Assembly (NCBI RefSeq): GCF_042100115.1
Contig: NC_091280.1
Coordinates: 248,001-312,000 of the forward strand
Reading direction: 5' to 3'
Source: Alternaria dauci
Lineage: Eukaryota; Ascomycota; Dothideomycetes; Pleosporales; Pleosporaceae
DNA length: 64,000 nucleotides
This document shows positions 13,504-27,151 of this stretch, piece after piece. The notes beneath the pieces are model-generated. The model was not told where the DNA came from. It made no database searches and saw nothing but the letters and a program-made list of their open reading frames with translations. The position numbers and the translations under genes were made by a program. How positions within the stretch are numbered: the stretch's first letter is position 1; every line of letters begins with the position of its first letter.

Positions 13504-16500
13504 GAGGAAAATATAGTAACTCTACCCCTCTATAACTATAACTAGATATAAGTAGCGTATTATACCTACCTCTAGAACTACTAATATAATACTTCTCCCT
13601 TATAGGTTATAGGTATATTATATACTAGTAACTTTACTTTTATAGGCCTATTAAATATACACTAGTAATACTCTACTCTACTAGCCTACTACGTAAGTAA
13701 TTCTAGCTTAAGGCTTATATAGTTAAGCTTATATTATATTAGTACTATACCCTATAGTACTCTATAGCCCTAAATAGAACTAGACTATACCTACTAGTCT
13801 AATTACCTTATATATAATACTATTACCTCTACTACTAAGCCTCTATTCTAGTAGATAAAGTATATATACTATAAGGCGTAGGGCTATTATTTCCTCTCTA
13901 TATTTATTATATTATACTATTCCTAGCCTAAGTATATAAGCCTTATATTTACTACTTACTTATAGTAAAGTCTACGCTTAGCTAAGCGTAGGTAAATAGA
14001 TAAAAATCTTTTAATAAGTACGTCCTTATAACCTTTAACCCTACTATACCTACTCTACTCTATTACTCTTCCTATAGCTCTAATTAAATAATTAAATCTA
14101 CTAATAATATATACTAACTACTATAATAGGGTAGCCCTAGCGTAAGAGTATACGTAATAAATACCTCTTAGATATACTTACCCTTACTAGTCTAACTTAG
14201 ACGAAGACACCTCTCCCTTAGAGATCCTTAAGAGCCTAATCTTAGTAGTAATAATAAGGACGCGATACCTTATAACGTATTATTACTTTTCTAGGATATA
14301 AATAGTAGATAGAATAAGAGTAATAATATTAACTAGTATAAGTAACTTAGGAAGGAAGATATATCCTTAAAGACTATATAGTTAAAGTAGCTATAGAATA
14401 ACTAATTATAATATTAGCTAGCTCTTAAGAGATATATTTATATAGTTAGATACTTATAGTAAGGTTATAAAGATTAAGAGCTTAGAGCTATAGTCTAGAT
14501 AGCCTAAGCGTATAAGAAAGGATATCCTAGGTAGATAGTTAGATAGTACTTTATTTATTAATATATATAATAGTAAGATACTATTAGTAGTTTACTAAGC
14601 TATAGTAGTATTTATATAGTATATAACTCTATCTACTATATAGAACTAGGGCTTAAAATTAATTACACTACTAAGCTAAAAGCTAAGGGTAATAATACTA
14701 TAAGCGCTTAATATATTAGCTAGATACTATTAATAACTATAGTAAGGTACTATTACGTATTATTAGTATTATCTATTAGGTCTATAGATTTCTCTAGCCT
14801 AGATATAAGAAGACTAGTAATATCTACCTCCTTATAAATATATAATACTACTATAGCGATCTAAGAGCGTAGTATAAATATTATACCTATAAGAATTTTA
14901 CTCTCTAATATACTTAGGCTTCTAATATAACGTATACTAGGTGAGGGTACTATAGAGGAAGATATAGTTTACGCTAACTATATATCTTTTTACTAGCTAG
15001 TAAAGGTCTTAAGTAAAAATAAATATACCTTTAGATTTAGGGCTAACTACTCTTAGCTCTTTAATATAGGGTAAGGGGGGCTTATTATTAATAATAATAA
15101 CCTAGAAACTATAATTAAGTATTAACTATTCGCTTACTTTCACCCTTATATTAATCTTAATCTTAAGGTTAATAATAAACGCTTAACTAAGTAATTATAT
15201 AAAGTTATATAGTCTATATAAAACTATAGGAATAATATACTAATTATATATAGTGTGCTAGGAAGAAGTATTAAAGACTAGTAATACTAGTAGGGAGATT
15301 AGTACTAGTAAACTAGACCTTAGAGGTAAGATAATTAGTGCTTACACTACACTTATATAATAAAAGTATACTTATACTAGTACCCCCTCTCTACCTTAAC
15401 CTATAAAGCGTAAAGGGCTAGTTTATATTAACTATAGGCGCTAGGAAGAATTACCTATTATAATACTATTTAATAAGGGTTAGTAATACGCTCTTATACC
15501 CTTAGATAAAGCGTATATATTTATAATAGATAAGAGCTAGCGTAGGCCTATTATAGAGTCTAATAAAGAACCTAGTAGAGACCTAGATAAAGTCCCTAGC
15601 GAAGTCTATAGTAAAGATAGTAGTAAAAACTCTAGTAAAGACTTTCCTATAGCAGGAACTATAGAGAAGGAATATCTAGTAGCTATAACTAAAAATATTA
15701 TAAAAACTACTAATAAAGTAAAGGATAATAGTAGAGATAGTAATAAAGATAGGGAGAGTAAAGATAAAGAGACTAGGAGGAAGTATAAAGAGAAAGAAGA
15801 CTAAGATAGAGTATTAGTATTAATATATATATAGTTAGTTACTATAAGGTATTATTTTTACCTATACTAACTTAATATATAGGGTATAAGATAAGATATC
15901 TATTAAGAAGGCTCTAGCTATAGAGTAATACGATAAGAAAGAATAGCTTAAGATTAAGGTATTCTTTAGCTTTCCTAAGGGGACCTTTAAGACTAGTAGG
16001 AGGATAAAACTTCCTACTATATAGGGTCTAGAGTATAAGTAGTTCTTATACTAATTAGCTAAAGTCTTTTAGCTATATAAGATAGAATTATTAGAGAATA
16101 ATAGAAGGATTTTTAGGAATATAATAGGTCTTAGTAAGACTAGAGTAATACTAGGTATAGTTATTATTAGGTTTATTTACCTTTAGATATATAATAATAT
16201 TATATAGTACCTAGATTAATATCTATTACTAGACGTTAATAATACTAATACCTCTATAGTATACCTATTATAGAGTAAATACCTATTTACCTACCTATAT
16301 TACTTAGTGTTAGCCTTCTATAATATATACCTATAAGTAGCGCCTACCATTATTACTATATTAGGTAAGGCTATTAACGCCTAGCTAAGGGAGGTGTAAC
16401 GTATAGGTCTTCTTAAGTCTAAGTAGTATAAGGGCGTAGATAGACTATTATTACGCTTTACCTTATAGGCTAGAGAACTAGTTAAGGGGATAAAACCCCT

Positions 16501-17936
16501 TACTATAGAAGAGTAAGGGTATAAAGATAGCTATATTCTATAATAGTATACGTAACTATAACTAGGGTTATTAGTAGAAGGTATAGGTGTTATCTAGTAC
16601 ACTAATAGAAAATAGACTTAGTAAGGCCCTTATATTTATTACTAAGGTACTCTATAGTATTAATAACTAGGCGACTTAGAGAATAGTTAATAAGAAAATA
16701 AAACTAATCTAGTATAACGCTAACTTTATAGATATTAGCGCTATAAGGGTAGGTGTAAAAAGAAATTATAAGCTAAGAGGTATACTTATAAGTAAGGCTT
16801 AGATAAGGAATAGTAGAGACGCTAAGATAAAAGATACTAATAGAATACTTAATAATAAGAAGATAAAAGACTTACTAGTAAAGAGCGTAAATATTCTTAT
16901 AAGATTTATACTACGCTATACACTAGCTACTAATAACCCCTAGGGTTAAAAGAGTTCCTACTACTAAGTAGCTTTTAAGTCTGTATACGCCTATATATAA
17001 ATAGAAGATAGAGGAAGACTATTAATAATATACTTAGATAGTATAAGACTATTAACGCTAATATTTCTACTAATATACTACTACTTATACTAATAGGATT
17101 AGACTTAATAGCTATAGCTACCTACCTAGGCCTTATAGAGCTTAAAGATAGGATAATAATAGAAAACTAATATATAGAAGACGTATACCTTCTATATAGA
17201 ACGGCTAAGCCCTATTTTATAGACTTAGATAACGCCTAGATATATAGGTATAGAGGTAATTATATAAGTTATTATAAAACTAGAGGCTCTTTATAATATT
17301 ATAGATAATATAATAGGATTAATACACCTAAACCTAAAGTATAGTAATTAACCTACTAGAAACTAGCCTTAAACTCTTCCTACTATAATTATTATTACGT
17401 TATATAAACCTATTACCTAGTTCGTTACCTACCTTACCCTAGAGAAGAAGTATAGAAACTATAATATAACTATCTTCCTAGGTAGTATATTAGATAACGT
17501 AAGAGTAGAATAATAGAAGGAGTAGTAGTATAATAATAGTCTACGTATTATAGTAATATCTATAGCGTATATAGAGGCTATTACCTTAGTTAAGGTAAGC
17601 TATATTATTAAAATAGAGCTGTAGGACTAATAGGTAAAATAAGACTAAGCCCTATTCTAGGTATACTAAATTAGATAACTTATATAAGCGTATTATAGCT
17701 ATATCTTATATAACCCTAAATACGAGGTTAAGGTTAGTATCCTATAGCGCTAGCTGTTTAAGATAGTAGCACGGAATCTAATTTTAGTAATAGAAGAGGA
17801 TAGTAATAATAGACGTACTATAGTTAGCTATAATATTAACTCTTAGGGAGGCGGAGTGTATTATATACTAGGTTAATAGGTAACTAGTATATAAGGGATT
17901 ATAGATAATAGTTAAGTATAGTTAAGAAGCGTAGTA
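13504..17936 (+). repeat. RIP-degraded direct repeat, unit A
   Basis: About 4.4 kb that recurs at 19110-25335 in the same orientation. Near-identical blocks include 13521-13835 with 19127-19440, 15060-15240 with 20672-20850, and 15700-16510 with 21390-22180. Relative to unit B it lacks about 383 bp at about 16513, and in unit B that segment is flanked by AAGAG repeats. The coding content was not recognised. The similar blocks have diverged beyond simple RIP, so the two units are probably independent insertions of one old family or an old segmental duplication. Confidence 0.75.
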
Positions 17937-19109
17937 TATAGTCTAAAACCTAATAGATATACGTCGCCCTATTACTTAACTATCTCCTTCTACTATTTAC
18001 TATATACCCTTATAGAAACTAACGCGTAATTTCTCCGCCCCTTACTAGTAGTATTTATACTTATTTAGAGCTTCTTCTTCCTTATAGAGGCTTTTTCTAC
18101 GCCTCTTATTCTACTTAAAAGAACGCTACGTATATATAGATCTTAACTAAGGTAAAGATAGTACTATTAGTAAAGTTATTAGATACTCTATATCTATATA
18201 TTATAATAGTTAGAGATAGTACGTAATAGGTATAGATAGTAAAATACCCTAGCTTATACTAGTATACACTAACGCCCTATAATTAGGTCGCGATATAGTC
18301 TTAGTACTACCCTCCTCCCCCCCCCCCTCTTTAATCTAACGTAGGCTATAGCACTAAGAGGTAATAGCGCTCTCTCTAAGTATATATAGTTACCTCTAGT
18401 TCTTAAGAAGACCTAGTCTAATAATAATTATTAGGCTATACTATAGAGAATAGTTAAATACTACTATACTACCTAAGTATCCCTAGTAGCACCTAGGGTA
18501 GGGGATTTACTTTATTTCTTATATAGGGTACCTAAGCTAGATAGCTATAAGGGGGGGATTTATATACCCTATTTTACAGCGTAAGCCCTCCTATAAGTTA
18601 GAGTAGACCTAGATATATAAGGGTTAGAATATAAGGTAATAGTATCTACTATCTTATCTACTCTATTACGCCTCCTAGACCTAAGTTAAAACTAGCTAAC
18701 ATTAGACTTAACTTTATTTATTATAATATACCTCTCTTATATTTACTTATAAAGTTCTACTAAATAGATATATATATATAGTCTTAGACTATACCTAATA
18801 GAGATATAACTAAGGTAGATACTTACGTACGTGTCTTATCTATAAATTATAAACCTAGATTCTATTATAAAATCTAGCTAAATAGATACGTATAGCCTTA
18901 GACTATCTATAATAAAAATAGGAAGAGATATATAATCCTTAATACACTTAATATTAAATAAATACTAAGGCTAAACTCTTAGTTACTTAATAGAGAGCTA
19001 AAGAGTATTACGTTATACTATTATCTATAAATTAATTAAACTTACCTACTATTTACTATTATAAAACGTTATAGAGCTCTATATTCTATCTACTATAACT
19101 ATAAGAAGG
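17937..19109. repeat. RIP-saturated spacer between units A and B
   Basis: AT-rich, no coding frame. It contains an 11-base C run at 18317-18327, unaffected because CpC is not a RIP target. No terminal structure of units A or B could be identified here. Confidence 0.6.
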
Positions 19110-22100
19110 AAGGAAAACGTAGTAGCTCTACCCCTCTATAACTATAACTAGATATAAGTAACACGTTACGCCTACCTCTAGAACTACTAATATAATACTT
19201 CTCCCTTATAGGTTATAGGTATATTATATACTAGTAACTTTACTTTTATAGGCCTATTAAATATACACTAGTAATACTCTACTCTACTAGCCTACTACGT
19301 AAGTAATTCTAGCTTAAGGCTTATATAGTTAAGCTTATATTATATTAGTACTATACCCTATAGTACTCTATAGCCCTAAATAGAACTAGACTATACCTAC
19401 TAGTCTAATTACCTTATATATAATACTCTTACCTCTACTACTAGGCGTTTATATTAGAGAATAAATCTTACCTTATACTAAGCGTAGTACTATTATTTCC
19501 CTTACACTTTTATTATACTACTATTTATTCTTATATAACGCGCGCTATACGTATAAACTTTATATTTACTATTTACTATAGTAAGGTCTAGACTCGTCTA
19601 AGCGTAGATAGTTAGATAAAAATATTAATATAAATATAGCTTTCTTACTTTAACTACGCTACTATAACTATCCTCTACTACCTAATACGTAACCTAAATC
19701 GCGCTTTTAAATATTTAGGTAATATAATATAACTTTAATAAGGGTAAGAAGGACCCTAGGTCTATAAGAAGAGTACCCTAATAACTAGTCTAATAATAAT
19801 ACTAATAATATTAGTAAAGGACGCTATAGAGATTATAATAATAATAATATATATATAGTAGACTATAAAATAGACGTAGTAGACCTAGTAGATAATAACG
19901 TAGTAAAACTATTATAGAACCCTAATAATAATTAGGATAATAACTAGGATACCGTATAGTACGTATAGCTTAAGTATAAATATTAGCTATTAAAAGAAAA
20001 CTTTAAGCTATACTATATACTAGAGGAGAGGGACTTTAAATAGCTAGTAGTAGATATAGTTAAGTTTTTACATAGTTATAGTAAGCTTAAGAAGATTAGA
20101 GAGTTTAAGGTATAGTCTAGACTACTTAAATATATAAAGAAGGACGTTATAAGTAAGTAGTTAGAGTATACTACGTTTATTAGAGTGCGTAACAGATAGA
20201 TACTATAAACTATTTACTAGGCTATAGTAGTATACGTGTAGCGCGTAACTCTATCTTCTATATAGTAGTAGGGCCTTAAGGAGATTAAGACTAAGCTAGA
20301 TAAAAAGAGTATAACGCCTAGAAGCTCTTAATCTATTAGCTAGACTTAACTAATAGCTATAGTAAGGCATAATTATATACTATTAGTATCCTCTATTAGG
20401 TCTATAAACTTCTCTAGCTTAGATATAAAAATACTATCTATATTAAACCCTATATAGATATACGACGCTACTATAGAGGTTTAAGAGCGCTATATAAATA
20501 TTATACTTACTAATATTTCGCTCTCTAATATACTTAAGCCTCTAACGTAACGTATATTAGATAAGGGTAGATTAGATAAAGAGAAGGTCTACGCTAACTA
20601 TATATCTTTTAAAGAGCTAGTAAAGGTCTTAAGTAAAGATAAATATACTTTTAGTTTTAACGCTAACTACTCTTAGCTCTTTAATATAGGGTAAGGGGGG
20701 CTTATTATTAATAATAATAACCTAGAAACTATAATTAAGTACTAACTATTCGCTTAGTTCCGCCCTTATATTAATCTTAATCTTAAGGTTAATAATAAAC
20801 GCTTAACTAAGTAATTATATAAAGTTATATAGTCTATATAAAACTATAGGAATAATATACTAACTATATATAATACGCTTTAAAGAATAACCTAAGTCTA
20901 GCTATACTAGTAAGATAATTAGCACTAGTAAACTAGACCCTAGAGGTAAGACAATTAGCGCCTACACTACGCTTATATAATAAAAGTGCACCTATACTAG
21001 TACACCTTCTCCGCCTTAACCTATAAAGTGTAAAGGGCTAATTACTATTAGTTAGAAGCCTTAGAAAGAGTTACCTACTAAGAAACTAGCTAAGAAAAGT
21101 TTAGGATACACTCCTATATCCTTATAAATCGCGTAAACGTCTATAATAGATAAGAGCTAGCGTAGGCCTATTATAGAGTCTAATAAAGAACCTAGTAAAT
21201 AACTTAGTAAATACCTTAGTAAAGCCCCCCCTAAAGTTACTATACTACCCTTTAATAATAACCCTAACTATAAGTCTAAAAGTAATAGTAGTAATAGCTC
21301 CTATAGTAACTTCTCTATAGTAAGAACCTTATAGAAAGAATATTTATCTACTTTAGCTAAAAAGCTAAAGAAAACTACTAGTAAAGTAAAGGATAATAGT
21401 AGAGATAGTAATAAAGATAGGGAGAGTAAAGATAAAGAGACTAGGAGGAAGTATAAAGAGAAAGAAGACTAAGATAGAGTATTAGTATTAATATATATAT
21501 AGTTAGTTACTATAAGGTATTATTTTTACCTATACTAACTTAATATATAGGGTATAAGATAAGATATCTATTAAGAAGGCTCTAGCTATAGAGTAATATA
21601 ATAAGAAAGAATAGCTTAAGATTAAGGTATTCTTTAGCTTTCCTAAGGGGACCTTTAAGACTAGTAGGAGGATAAAACTTCCTACTATATAGGGTCTAGA
21701 GTATAAGTAGTTCTTATACTAATTAGCTAAAGTCTTTTAGCTATATAAGATAGAATTATTAGAGAATAATAGAAGGATTTTTAGGAATATAATAGGTCTT
21801 AGTAAGACTAGAGTAATACTAGGCGTAGTTATTATTAGGTTTATTTACCTTTAGATATATAATAATATAGCGTAGCGCCTAGATTAATATCTATTACTAG
21901 ATGTTAATAATACTAACACCTCTATAGTATACTTATTATAGAGCGAATACCTATTTATCTACTTATATTACCTAGTGTTAGCCTTCTATAATATACACCT
22001 ATAAGTAGCGCCTACTATTATTACTATATTAGGTAGGGCTATTAACGCCTAGCTAAGGGAGGTGTAACGTATAGGTCTTCTTAAGTCTAAGTAGTATAAG

Positions 22101-23274
22101 GGCGTAGATAGACTATTATTACACTTTATATTATAGGCTAGAGAACTAGTTAAGGGGATAAAACCCCTTACTATAGAAGAGATAGTTAAAGTAAGAATCG
22201 CGATTAACGTTTTAGCTAGGTTAGAGGGGTTTAACGCTAAGCTAATAAATAAGAAGATTTTTTAGATATAGTAAGGTTAAAAGTACTCTAATAAAGTAGA
22301 ATAGGAACTAGTCTATAATTATATAAACTATCCTTAAGTAACCTCTAATAGACTATTACCTATATTAGGTTAACTAATTGTTTTAGCTAGTAAAAGGTTA
22401 ATAGAAACTTACGCTTTTATTCCTCTAAGAATAGTAGATATTATAGTAATATATATAGTTACTATAAGTAATAGAGATATTATAAAGAATAGGTCCTTAA
22501 TAATTACTACTAGAGTAATAGTATAGGGTTATTTAATCTTTAATAAATTTTATAACACTAAGAGTAGGGGTATAAAGATAGCTATATTCTATAATAGTAT
22601 ACGTAACTATAACTAAGGTTATTAGTAGAAGGTATAGGCGTTATCTAGTATACTAATAGAAAATAGACTTAGTAAGGCTTTTATATTTATTACTAAAGTA
22701 CTCTATAGTATTAATAACTAAGTAACTTAGAGAATAGTTAAGAAGAAAATAAAACTAATCTAGTATAATACTAACTTTATAGATATTAGCGCTATAAGGA
22801 TAGGTATAAAAGGAAATTATAAGCTAGGAGGTATACTTATAAGTAAGGCTTAGATAAGGAATAGTAGGGACGCTAAGATAAAAGACACTAGTAGAATACT
22901 TAATAATAAGAAGATAAAAGACTTACTAGTAAAGAGTATAAATATTTTTATAAGATTTATACTACGCTATACACTAGCTACTAATAACCCCTAGGGTTAA
23001 AAGATTTCTTTACTACCTAGTAGCTTTTAAGTTTATATATATCTATATATAAATAGGATATAGAAAGAAACTATTAGTAATACTCTTAATAAATATAGTT
23101 CTAGTAAGAATCTACTTAAGCTAACCTAATCTTATATAATTATAGTATTAATATACCTATACCTTATAGAACTTAAAGGTAAACTACTTAAGGTAGACCC
23201 TAAAATAGGTATAATATACCTTTTAGGTAATATAGCTAGCCCTTAACTTAGAGACCTAAGTAATATATAGATTT

Positions 23275-23289
23275 ATAATAAGTTAGGAG
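23275..23289 (+). repeat. 15-bp direct repeat, left flank of the island
   Basis: ATAATAAGTTAGGAG, identical to 24635-24649. Its composition belongs to the surrounding RIPped repeat, so it is a duplicated target rather than part of the insert. Confidence 0.8.
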
Positions 23290-24634
23290 TCCCCTCTGGG
23301 CCTTAGGGACGGGGCCTACAGTGTCATCTCATATTGCGTTGCCAAGAAATTTTGAAACTAAGCCTGAACTGTCCTAGCGTGTCCGGAAGTCTCTTTTTGC
23401 CCACAACACCTCTCCGTCTATCCCCCACATCACGCCCAGCTGCACCGCCTCGACGTCCCCACCATCACAATCACTGCTGACACTACCCAGAGATTGAGAA
23501 GCTCTATCGCATCGCAGCAATCACATTTCAAGAGCGCAAGCACCGCCGCTATCACGATCACAGTCACGGTCACAGTTACAATTACAATTACGATTACAAT
23601 TACAATTCCCTTTAAGCGGCTACAAAGCCTATACATTACTATCGCCTAAACTCCTCCGCAGCCGCTGCGCACCCGAGTCCCATCGCGCCGTATCCCAAGC
23701 CTCCCGCGTCGTCGTCGTCGTTGTCGAATCGATCGTCAGCCGTACCTACTCGATACGATCACAAGATGGGGATGAGCTGGCCGAGGACCCACCACAGCCA
23801 TCCATCGTAGTCCCCGCTCATGACCATCTTGACATACGCCTCTTGCTCTATCGTGAGCGTGCCCCCAGCCGCTATCATGTCACTCAGCTTCTCGATGCGA
23901 ACGTTCTGCTCTACAGCAACAGATGACCTCGCTTCTGTGTTTATCCCGGTGCTGGCCAGCAAAGCGACGCTGCCCAGGCGAACAAGAGTCACGGCAAACG
24001 GGCCATCCGTGTGGAAGAGAATTTCATATTGGTCCTCAGTGGTATCATCCGACAAGTTCAGAGAGGAGAGGCAGGCGTCCAGGAAGGGGCTCAAGACACC
24101 ATGAGGCTTGAGATCATCGTAGTTCAAGCTGATTTGATCCTTGGTGTACCAGTGCTTTGCGTCTGCGTCGGTGTCGACGTTGAGTGCCGTCTGCAACTCC
24201 AGGAATGGCCGCTCGACGCCCATGACGCGATCGCACGTCACAAGGCGCATGGTGTTGAAGAAGGTGTTTCTCTTTGGTGGTAAGCTTCGGGATGGAGTGT
24301 TGAAGTGGAAGTTGAGAAATGGAAATTTGAAGAGCCAGCAGTTGCTCAAATATTTCTTCATTCTCGAGTACCATGGTCGCGAGCCTGGATGCGAGCCATG
24401 GACCATGGTTTGAAAACTCCTCTTCCCCCCAAACTCCTCTTCTCCCCAACGTCGCCGCGACTTTCCAGAACCTCCTGAAGTTCAGGGCTTTGGCTTCAAC
24501 CCATCTATTGTCGAATATATACAGCTGCATACAGTGAAAACAGGTGTTTGGGAAACACACCTTTACCGCGATTTATCACAGTGTCTTTCAACAGTGTTGT
24601 GCTTGCGTCTTTTACCAGCACGTTTATCATTTGA
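23290..24634. other. 1.35-kb non-RIPped island inserted in old repeat
   Basis: Normal base composition (abundant CA/TG) starts and stops abruptly at the two copies of the 15-bp repeat. The termini show no inverted repeats and no poly(A) tract. The left part (about 23560-23612) contains a degenerate hexamer-like run of TTACAA units. Most of the rest is covered by a minus-strand reading frame. The structure is that of a single fragment captured after the neighbours had been mutated. Confidence 0.75.
23759..24406 (-). CDS. Uncharacterised protein in the island, possibly frameshifted or a gene fragment
   Basis: An open frame of 215 codons on the minus strand, not recognised. From about residue 53 onward the sequence looks like a normal soluble fungal protein, with Asp/Leu-rich helices and a C-terminal WLWWVLGQ segment. 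The first 50 residues look less natural. In the overlapping frame (24114-24560), a segment after the ATG at 24374 reads MVLENEEIFEQLLA, which resembles the start of many fungal F-box proteins. A frame change near 24270-24290 would join the two parts. A TATA-like AATATATAC lies at 24514-24522. An F-box origin is only a guess, and a captured pseudogene is as likely as a working gene. Confidence 0.4.
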   Translation of the reverse strand: MVHGSHPGSRPWYSRMKKYLSNCWLFKFPFLNFHFNTPSRSLPPKRNTFFNTMRLVTCDRVMGVERPFLELQTALNVDTDADAKHWYTKDQISLNYDDLKPHGVLSPFLDACLSSLNLSDDTTEDQYEILFHTDGPFAVTLVRLGSVALLASTGINTEARSSVAVEQNVRIEKLSDMIAAGGTLTIEQEAYVKMVMSGDYDGWLWWVLGQLIPIL

Positions 24635-24649
24635 ATAATAAGTTAGGAG
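24635..24649 (+). repeat. 15-bp direct repeat, right flank of the island
   Basis: Identical to 23275-23289. RIPped repeat sequence continues immediately to the right. Confidence 0.8.
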
Positions 24650-25335
24650 AAGTTACTAAGGATAGCGCTAAACTAGAGGTACTTTTTAAGATTATAGATA
24701 AGGTAATAGGATTAACGCGCCTAAACCTAAAGTATAGTAATTAACCTACTAGAAACTAGCCTTAAACTCTTCCTACTAAGATTATTATTATATTATATAA
24801 ACCTATTACCTAGCTTATTACCTACCTTACCCTAGAGAAGAAGTATAAAAACTATAATATAACTATCTTCCTAGGTAGTATATTAGATAATATAAGAGTA
24901 GAATAATAGAAAGAGTAGTAGCGTAATAATAGTCTACGTATTATAGTAATATCTATAGTGTACGTAGAGTTAATTATATTTATTAAGGTAAGCTACTTTA
25001 TTAAGATAGAGCTATAGGACTAATAGGTAAAATAAAACTAAGCCCTTTTTAAAATATACTAAATTAGATAACTTATATAAGTATATTATAGCTATATATT
25101 ATATAACCCTAAAAGTAAGGTTAAGGTTAGTATCCTATAGCGCTAGCTATTTAAGATAGTAGCGTAGAATCTAATTTTAGTAATAGAAGAGGATAGTAAT
25201 AATAGATATACTATAGTTAGTAATAAGGTTAACTTTTAGGTAGGTATAGATATTATATACTAGATTAATAGGCTACTAATATACGATTAAGGAGATAGTA
25301 AATAATAATTAAGTATAGTAAGGAAGCGTAGTAGA

Positions 25336-27151
25336 TAGTGTAGGACTTATATAGTAATATACGCGCTTTATTAAACCTCTACTCTACTAGTAGTTATACT
25401 ATCTATAATAGTATAGTATATTTTAAAACGCTACTATAGAATACGTAATATAGTAAGAAAAGCTACTATACTTTACTTACTTATAATAGTTTACTAATAC
25501 GCGTAAGTAAGGAAGATAATATTTAAGTAGAGGAATACTAGTAACCTAGGTAATAATAGTAACTAGTGTAGGTATACTAGTTATAGATAGTATAAAACTA
25601 TTTATTATAGTATAGGCTTAGCTTATTACTAGTAACTTACGCTACCTCTAAGTATATTCTTAGGAATATAAAGTATATAACTTAACTTTTCCTAATAACC
25701 TTATAAGATACTACTAAAATTAGAAGACTCTTAATAATTAAGTAGTAAGCCCTTAAACGTACTCTAAGTACTAGGTAATAGGTTTAGAGCTAAACCCTTA
25801 GAAGGACTAAAGAACTCTATTATCTACTTAGCCTCCTTATACGCTAACTCTTTAATTTCCTAAGATTTAACTATAATTACGTCTTTAGCGTAATAGTCTA
25901 ATAAATCTATCTATAGATATAGGCGCTCCTTACGTATACGTTATATACGTAACTCTTCTAACGCCTTTTTATATACCTTTATTACTATATCCTAGGTATT
26001 ATAACTTTCTTTTATATAAACGTATAATTTTTCCTTCTCTTTAGCTAAACGCTTAAACTCTAACTCTATAACCTAGACGTTATATTACTAGCTATAACGT
26101 AGACACTTACTACACTTCCCTAAATAAATATAAACCTTATATATACGCTTATTATACGTATAGGTAGTATATTTTTAAACTATAGCTTCTCTAAAGGAAT
26201 TAATAAAGTTATAAAGGTAATAATAATAGTTAGTACTAGTAAGAGGTTTCTACTTAGGTATAGTAAGATAAGATTAAGGTAGCTAATACTACTTATAATA
26301 TAAGGTAACTCTAGTTTTAAGCTAAGCTTTACTATAACTATATAACTTAAGGATAACTTACTAAGAGGGAGAGGATAGTATTATAATTATAGAATAAACC
26401 TAGACTATAAGAGGATAATAGGTTATTAGTGTACCTAAAATACTAACCTAATAGTAGTTAATAGTTACGTAATTACTTAGTGCTTAGTACTCTTAGTATA
26501 ACTAAGTAATACTAATTAGACTATAGGACTACTTAGTACTTAGTATACTTAGTATAACTAAGTAGAGCTAAGTAGTAGACACTTATTAAGTATATAGCTT
26601 AGGTACTAAACCCTTATAGCTTAGTATATTTAACTTTATATAAGACTCTAGTATTTAATCTAAGGATTATACTTTATTCTTATATAACCCTTTATAATAT
26701 AATATTATATTAATCTTCTAATTATACTATTATACTAACCCTATCTATTATACTTACTTATCCCTAAGAACTAACTCTTAGGTTATCTAAGGAAGACCTT
26801 TATATTCCTTTAAGACTTATACTATATATAAACTTATAAATATAATATATTTCCCTTATATTATCCTCTAGGAGGTCTTCTATTATAACTTAAAAACGCT
26901 AACTAAATAAGTACTAATTAATCTATCTAATATATAATATACTAGCCCTATTTATACCTAAGAGCTACCTAAGGTAGTTTATTATAGGTTAGATAAGTAA
27001 TTACTAAAGTTTTACTATATATTCTAAGATAGTAAAGTATTTAAAAGAGATTAGATTAACCTCTATATTAGTAAGATTATTATAGAAGAGACTATTAAGG
27101 AGAAGAGGATATAGAAATAGTAGAAGAAAGTTAGGGAACTTAAGTATATAG
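25336..27151. repeat. RIP-saturated AT-rich DNA
   Basis: No coding frame. It includes an imperfect direct repeat of about 40 bp (26473-26513 and 26530-26570) built on CTTAGTATAACTAAG, which is itself near-palindromic. It ends at TATAG (27147-27151), the left target duplication of copy 2. Confidence 0.7.

Larger units (their letters stand above)
19110..25335 (+). repeat. RIP-degraded direct repeat, unit B, interrupted by a unique island
   Basis: This is the second copy of the 4.4-kb family, split by a non-RIPped insertion at 23290-24634 and resuming at 24650. Without the island and its duplicated 15 bp, the left and right parts align collinearly with unit A around 17200-17330. It holds 383 bp (22182-22564) missing from unit A. 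A stretch near 22090-22260 still reads as a helical, charged peptide between a few stops, but I do not recognise the protein. Confidence 0.75.

Noticed and set aside
18317..18327. Run of 11 C in AT-rich DNA
   Set aside because: Explained by resistance of CpC to RIP; no associated structure.
23430..23636. 68-codon frame with a Val-Ile repeat
   Set aside because: It is produced by the degenerate TTACAA-type simple repeat on the opposite strand, with no sign of a real protein.
23290..24634. Island as a processed retrogene inserted by a LINE
   Set aside because: There is no poly(A) or poly(T) tract at either junction, although the duplication length would fit.
13504..25335. Possible giant cargo-carrying (Starship-type) element or known LINE
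   Set aside because: No tyrosine-recombinase gene, reverse-transcriptase motif or defined termini could be recognised in the degraded sequence.
26473..26570. Imperfect near-palindromic direct repeat considered as ends of a small transposon
   Set aside because: No inverted ends or target duplication could be defined around it.
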